DNA of 16,709 nucleotides, taken from contig JASLDB010000130.1 of assembly GCA_030151665.1 (NCBI GenBank), positions 1-16,709 of the forward strand. The letters are read 5' to 3'. Every line of letters starts with the position of its first letter. Position 1 is the stretch's first letter. The notes below the pieces were generated by a model. The model was not told the origin of the DNA, searched no databases, and worked only from the letters and a program-made list of their open reading frames with translations. Shown in pieces: positions 13,997-16,709 of this stretch. The position numbers and the translations under genes were made by a program. The DNA comes from Neisseriaceae bacterium (GTDB taxonomy: Bacteria; Pseudomonadota; Gammaproteobacteria; Burkholderiales; Neisseriaceae).

Positions 13997-14846
13997 TTTG
14001 CTTAAGCGATTGTAGTACAGGGTCTAATTCTAATTCCATGTGGTAAATCATTTGCACGGGTTCATGGATGCAATAGTTTTCCAAAATAGTAATTTGAGCA
14101 CCTTGTTCTAAGGCAGACAAGGCACTGCAACGAGGCACCAAGGCCAATCCCATATTGGTTGCAACCAAGTGGATCAAGGTGTCCAAGTGATCGCATTGTA
14201 ATATTACATTCGGGCGCATATGCAATTGCTGCCATAGCGTTTGTGTGGCTTTACTACCTGAAGTAAATGCAGACATGATCAGCCATGGTTTTTGTTTTAA
14301 GTTTGCTGCATCATGTAAATCATTTTGCCATGTTTTAGGGCAAATCACGCAGTATTGTTGCTTTTGTAATGGCAGTGCCAAAACATTTCGATAGGGCACT
14401 TCACCAATGTAAATACCCGCTAATAATTCTTTTTTGCGCACTTGATTCAATATATTTCCCCCAATATCTTCAATAATTTCCACATAAACATGGGGTAATT
14501 CATGGCACAATTTTTGTATGGCTTGGCTAAGTATGGGTAGTGTGACTGCGCTTGTGATGCCAAGGTGGATGGGTAGTTTATCCTCTTTGGCAAGTTCCAA
14601 GGCAAAAGCATTGACCCGATGGACTTCTTGTAATAATTTTTCAGCTTGGGGCAAGAAAGCTTGACCCAAAAGGGTTAATTGCATTCCTTGGGCATTGCGG
14701 GCAAATAATTCTAGTTCCAACGCTTTTTCTAAGGATTTGATTTTGGCGGTAACGGCAGGTTGTGATAAATGCAAGGTTTCTGCTGCTTGGGTTAGATGAC
14801 CATGGTGAGCAACTGCCACAAAAGTCTTTAACTGACTAAAATCCAC
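13977..14846 (-). CDS. LysR-family transcriptional regulator, divergent from yjcH-actP
   Basis: 289 residues starting at GTG (14846), supported by AAGGAAG 5 nt upstream on the minus strand. Winged helix-turn-helix at about 1-60: FSQLKTFVAVAHHGHLTQAA, LHLSQPAVTAKIKSLEKALE and LFARN. A two-domain effector-binding part follows, with LPIHLGITSAVTLP (about 91-104), LPHVYVEIIE and, late, VATNMGLALVPR. The general look is of the CynR/CysB-like carbon and small-acid regulators. It is divergent from the acetate permease genes with a palindrome-rich 271-bp gap between, so it is the best candidate to regulate them. A promoter on the minus strand fits TTGCTG, 18 bp, TATGAT (complement of 14893-14922). 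Confidence 0.9.
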   Translation of the reverse strand: MDFSQLKTFVAVAHHGHLTQAAETLHLSQPAVTAKIKSLEKALELELFARNAQGMQLTLLGQAFLPQAEKLLQEVHRVNAFALELAKEDKLPIHLGITSAVTLPILSQAIQKLCHELPHVYVEIIEDIGGNILNQVRKKELLAGIYIGEVPYRNVLALPLQKQQYCVICPKTWQNDLHDAANLKQKPWLIMSAFTSGSKATQTLWQQLHMRPNVILQCDHLDTLIHLVATNMGLALVPRCSALSALEQGAQITILENYCIHEPVQMIYHMELELDPVLQSLKQIMQNLV

Positions 14847-14892
14847 TGTATCTTCCTTAGTTGTTTAATATTATTCTTCTAATTGTGCCATT

Positions 14893-14922
14893 ATCATACG
14901 GTTTCTTTTTGATAAACAGCAA
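14893..14922 (-). promoter_or_regulatory. Candidate promoter of the divergent LysR gene
   Basis: On the minus strand TTGCTG (complement of 14917-14922) and TATGAT (complement of 14893-14898) are separated by 18 bp, about 47 bp before the GTG start. Prediction only. Confidence 0.4.
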
Positions 14923-14958
14923 GCTTTTTCCCTAATTAATTATTTTTTTGTACCTGAT

Positions 14959-15029
14959 TTTGATATTGTTGAGTATGTTATCTATTTGATATTAATATGA
15001 TATTGCATTGCAATATCAGGATATCAAAT
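14959..15029. promoter_or_regulatory. Nested palindromes and direct repeats upstream of yjcH-actP
   Basis: An inner palindrome GATATTGC-ATT-GCAATATC (14999-15017) sits within an outer perfect inverted repeat ATTTGATAT (14984-14992) and ATATCAAAT (15021-15029). The 9-mer TTTGATATT occurs at 14959-14967 and again at 14985-14993, a 26-bp step. All share a GATAT(T) half-site, as expected for a regulator dimer binding several sites; the divergent LysR protein is the obvious candidate. No good sigma-70 promoter for yjcH is visible. Confidence 0.55.
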
Positions 15030-15039
15030 CAAGGGCATC

Positions 15040-15050
15040 AAAAAAAAAAA
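15040..15050 (+). repeat. A11 homopolymer tract
   Basis: Eleven consecutive A, 68 bp before the yjcH start and just downstream of the palindromes. Tracts of this length can change by slipped-strand replication, or simply bend DNA. No reading frame crosses it. Confidence 0.6.
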
Positions 15051-15117
15051 TTAGCCAGTAGCATGGTTATCTTTTTAAATACAAGAACCAAAAAAGGAAA
15101 AAACTAGGAGAAACACG

Positions 15118-15444
15118 ATGGACCAAAAAATGATTACGGGGGTGCTCAAAAACCCTGAGTTTCAAAAAATGGCCAGAAAGAAAAGCCGCTTAGGTTGGTG
15201 TCTTTCTGCCATTATGTTTACCATTTATGTGGTTTATATTTTGTTTATTGGTGTGAGTCCAGAAAGCTTTGCTGAACCTGTTTCACCTGGTTCAGTGACT
15301 TCTTGGGGGATTTACATTGGCATGTTTGTGATTTTTTTTGCATTTGCCATTACTGGTTTTTATGTTTACAAAGCAAATGGTGAATTTGATAAAGAAACAC
15401 AAGACGTGATCGACAATGTGATTAAAGGGGATAACAATGAATAA
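15118..15444 (+). CDS. yjcH: DUF485 family protein YjcH, partner of the acetate permease
   Basis: 108-residue inner-membrane protein of the DUF485 family (E. coli YjcH is about 104). A basic N-terminal segment (FQKMARKKSRLGW) leads into a membrane helix at about 27-45; a second helix lies at about 62-85, followed by an acidic cytoplasmic tail (GEFDKETQDVIDNVIKGDNNE). AGGAG (15106-15110) is 7 nt before the ATG. The gene overlaps the actP start by 8 bp, so translation is coupled. DUF485 proteins nearly always precede actP-like permeases and are thought to assist them; the mechanism is not known. The 16-nt leader up to the ATG is almost identical to that of the DUF819 gene at 6282-6297. Confidence 0.93.
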   Translation: MDQKMITGVLKNPEFQKMARKKSRLGWCLSAIMFTIYVVYILFIGVSPESFAEPVSPGSVTSWGIYIGMFVIFFAFAITGFYVYKANGEFDKETQDVIDNVIKGDNNE

Positions 15445-16709
15445 AATCAAATACACGGCCATGGCCGCATTGTTATCATTGTCCAGCCACATGGCTTTGG
15501 CAGATGCACTCACTGGTGATGTAGAAAAACAACCATTAAACATTCCTGCTATTGTGATGTTTTGTTTATTTGTTGCTGGCACATTGGGTATTACCTATTG
15601 GGCGGCGAAGCGCAATAAATCCACGCAAGATTTTTACACAGCAGGTGGTGGTATTTCTGGTTTTCAAAATGGTTTGGCGATTGCGGGTGACTTTATGTCT
15701 GCTGCGTCATTTTTGGGTATTTCTGCCATGGTGTACACCAAAGGGTATGATGGTTTGATTTATTCAACAGGCTTTTTGGTGGGTTGGCCCATTGTTTTGT
15801 TTTTGATTGCAGAGCGTTTACGCAATTTGGGTCGTTTTACCTTTGCTGATGTGGCTGCTTATCGTTTAAAACAAACCCCTGTGCGTTTGTTTGCTGCATC
15901 AAGCACCTTGTTAGTGGTGATAATTTACCTCATTGCCCAAGTGGTGGGTGCTGGTAAATTGATTCAGTTGTTGTTTGGCATGAACTACATGTCTGCGGTG
16001 GTGATTGTTGGTGTGTTGATGGTATTGTATGTTTTGTTTGGTGGCATGTTAGCAACCACATGGGTACAGATTATCAAAGCGATTATGCTATTGGGTGGTG
16101 CAACATTCATGGCGTTTATGGTGATGAAAGCGGCTAATTTTAGTTTTGAAAGCTTGTTCCAACAAGCAACCGATGTTCACCCTAGCGGTAAATCCATTAT
16201 GAGCCCAGGCGGCTTGGTGAGTAACCCGATTGATGCCTTGTCTTTGGGTTTGGCTTTGATGTTTGGTACAGCAGGTTTGCCCCATATTTTGATGCGCTTT
16301 TTCACGGTATCCAATGCCAAAGAAGCACGTAAATCAGTATTTGTTGCCACAGGTTTTATTGGTTACTTTTATATTTTGACCTTTATTATTGGTTTTGGCG
16401 CCATCATGCTATTGACCAAGCGCCCAGAATTTTTCGAGACCATTGTGAAAGATGGCAAGCCGATGATTGAAATGATTGGTGGCACCAATATGACCGCTGT
16501 GCATTTGTCTGAAGCCGTAGGTGGTAGTATGTTCTTGGGCTTTATCTCAGCAGTTGCTTTTGCCACAATCTTGGCTGTGGTAGCTGGTTTAACACTATCG
16601 GGTGCATCTGCTGTGAGCCATGATCTATATGCTTCTGTATTTAAAAAAGGCAATGCAGAACCACGTAAAGAAATGATGGTTTCTAAAATAACCACATTGT
16701 GCTTGGGTG
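15437..16709 (+). CDS. actP: ActP-type acetate/glycolate:cation symporter, 3' partial
   Basis: Sodium:solute symporter family permease for acetate and glycolate. The frame is open from ATG 15437 to the window edge (424 codons of about 550-570). The start MNKIKYTAMAALLSLSSHMA followed by LADA is a signal-peptide-like lead, typical of ActP. Family marks: WAAKRNKSTQDFYTAGGGI, NGLAIAGDFMSAASFLGI, LIAERLRNLGRFTFADV, YLIAQVVGAGKLIQLLFG, YVLFGGMLATTWVQIIKA, GLALMFGTAGLPHILMRFFT and, near the edge, LSGASAVSHDLYASV. It overlaps yjcH by 8 bp as the second gene of the operon. In other bacteria acs often lies in the same locus; nothing of it falls inside this window. The reading frame is intact as far as seen. 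Confidence 0.95.
   Translation, partial: MNKIKYTAMAALLSLSSHMALADALTGDVEKQPLNIPAIVMFCLFVAGTLGITYWAAKRNKSTQDFYTAGGGISGFQNGLAIAGDFMSAASFLGISAMVYTKGYDGLIYSTGFLVGWPIVLFLIAERLRNLGRFTFADVAAYRLKQTPVRLFAASSTLLVVIIYLIAQVVGAGKLIQLLFGMNYMSAVVIVGVLMVLYVLFGGMLATTWVQIIKAIMLLGGATFMAFMVMKAANFSFESLFQQATDVHPSGKSIMSPGGLVSNPIDALSLGLALMFGTAGLPHILMRFFTVSNAKEARKSVFVATGFIGYFYILTFIIGFGAIMLLTKRPEFFETIVKDGKPMIEMIGGTNMTAVHLSEAVGGSMFLGFISAVAFATILAVVAGLTLSGASAVSHDLYASVFKKGNAEPRKEMMVSKITTLCLG

Noticed and set aside
1..16709. DNA uptake sequences, CRISPR arrays, tRNA/rRNA genes
   Set aside because: By eye I found no full Neisseria-type or Pasteurellaceae-type uptake words, no regularly spaced repeats and no cloverleaf or rRNA sequence; isolated GCCTGAA or GTCTGAA words are mostly inside coding regions.

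Overview
The window is a chromosomal segment of a proteobacterium with moderate-to-low GC and strong use of TTG leucine codons. Gene content (a YnbA/C/D lipid cluster, an AceI-type PACE exporter beside a LysR regulator, YnfA, an RhlE-group helicase, YjcH-ActP) points to a gamma- or betaproteobacterium such as Moraxellaceae or Neisseriaceae. I cannot decide which. I saw no Neisseria-type or Pasteurellaceae-type DNA uptake sequences, no RNA genes, no CRISPR and no insertion sequence.

Layout. (1) 1-950: the 3' part of an old-yellow-enzyme alkene reductase (nemA-like). (2) 991-1263, minus strand: the decayed C-terminal half of a D12-class adenine DNA methyltransferase, with one in-frame stop. (3) 1411-5616: a tightly packed membrane-lipid operon: ynbA (CDP-alcohol phosphatidyltransferase), an 18-codon micro-ORF, ynbC (alpha/beta hydrolase fused to a SAM methyltransferase), ynbD (PAP2 fused to a dual-specificity phosphatase) and an unrecognised 152-residue membrane protein. 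The ynbB (CdsA-like) gene that lies between ynbA and ynbC in E. coli is missing. (4) 5823-8531: a DUF3870 protein, a strong hairpin terminator, a DUF819 membrane protein and an L-Ala-D/L-Glu-type dipeptide epimerase, which looks like a peptidoglycan-dipeptide use module. (5) 8576-9589, minus: a small exported protein and an orphan acidic protein, neither recognised. (6) 9680-11126: a PACE-family exporter and a divergent LysR regulator sharing a palindromic operator. (7) 11230-11556, minus: ynfA. (8) 11836-13996: an RhlE-group DEAD-box helicase whose end overlaps an IclR-family regulator. (9) 13977-14846, minus: a LysR regulator divergent from yjcH-actP (acetate/glycolate permease; actP runs off the right edge). 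A nested palindrome and an A11 tract lie between them.

The most promising system is the ynb cluster. It joins a synthase with a changed metal motif, two different phosphatase folds in one protein, a lipase-like hydrolase joined to a methyltransferase, and a new small membrane protein. Together these resemble a self-contained pathway for making and modifying a phospholipid headgroup whose product is not known to me. The other notable points are the methylase remnant, the terminator between the DUF3870 and DUF819 genes, and the two palindromic intergenic control regions.
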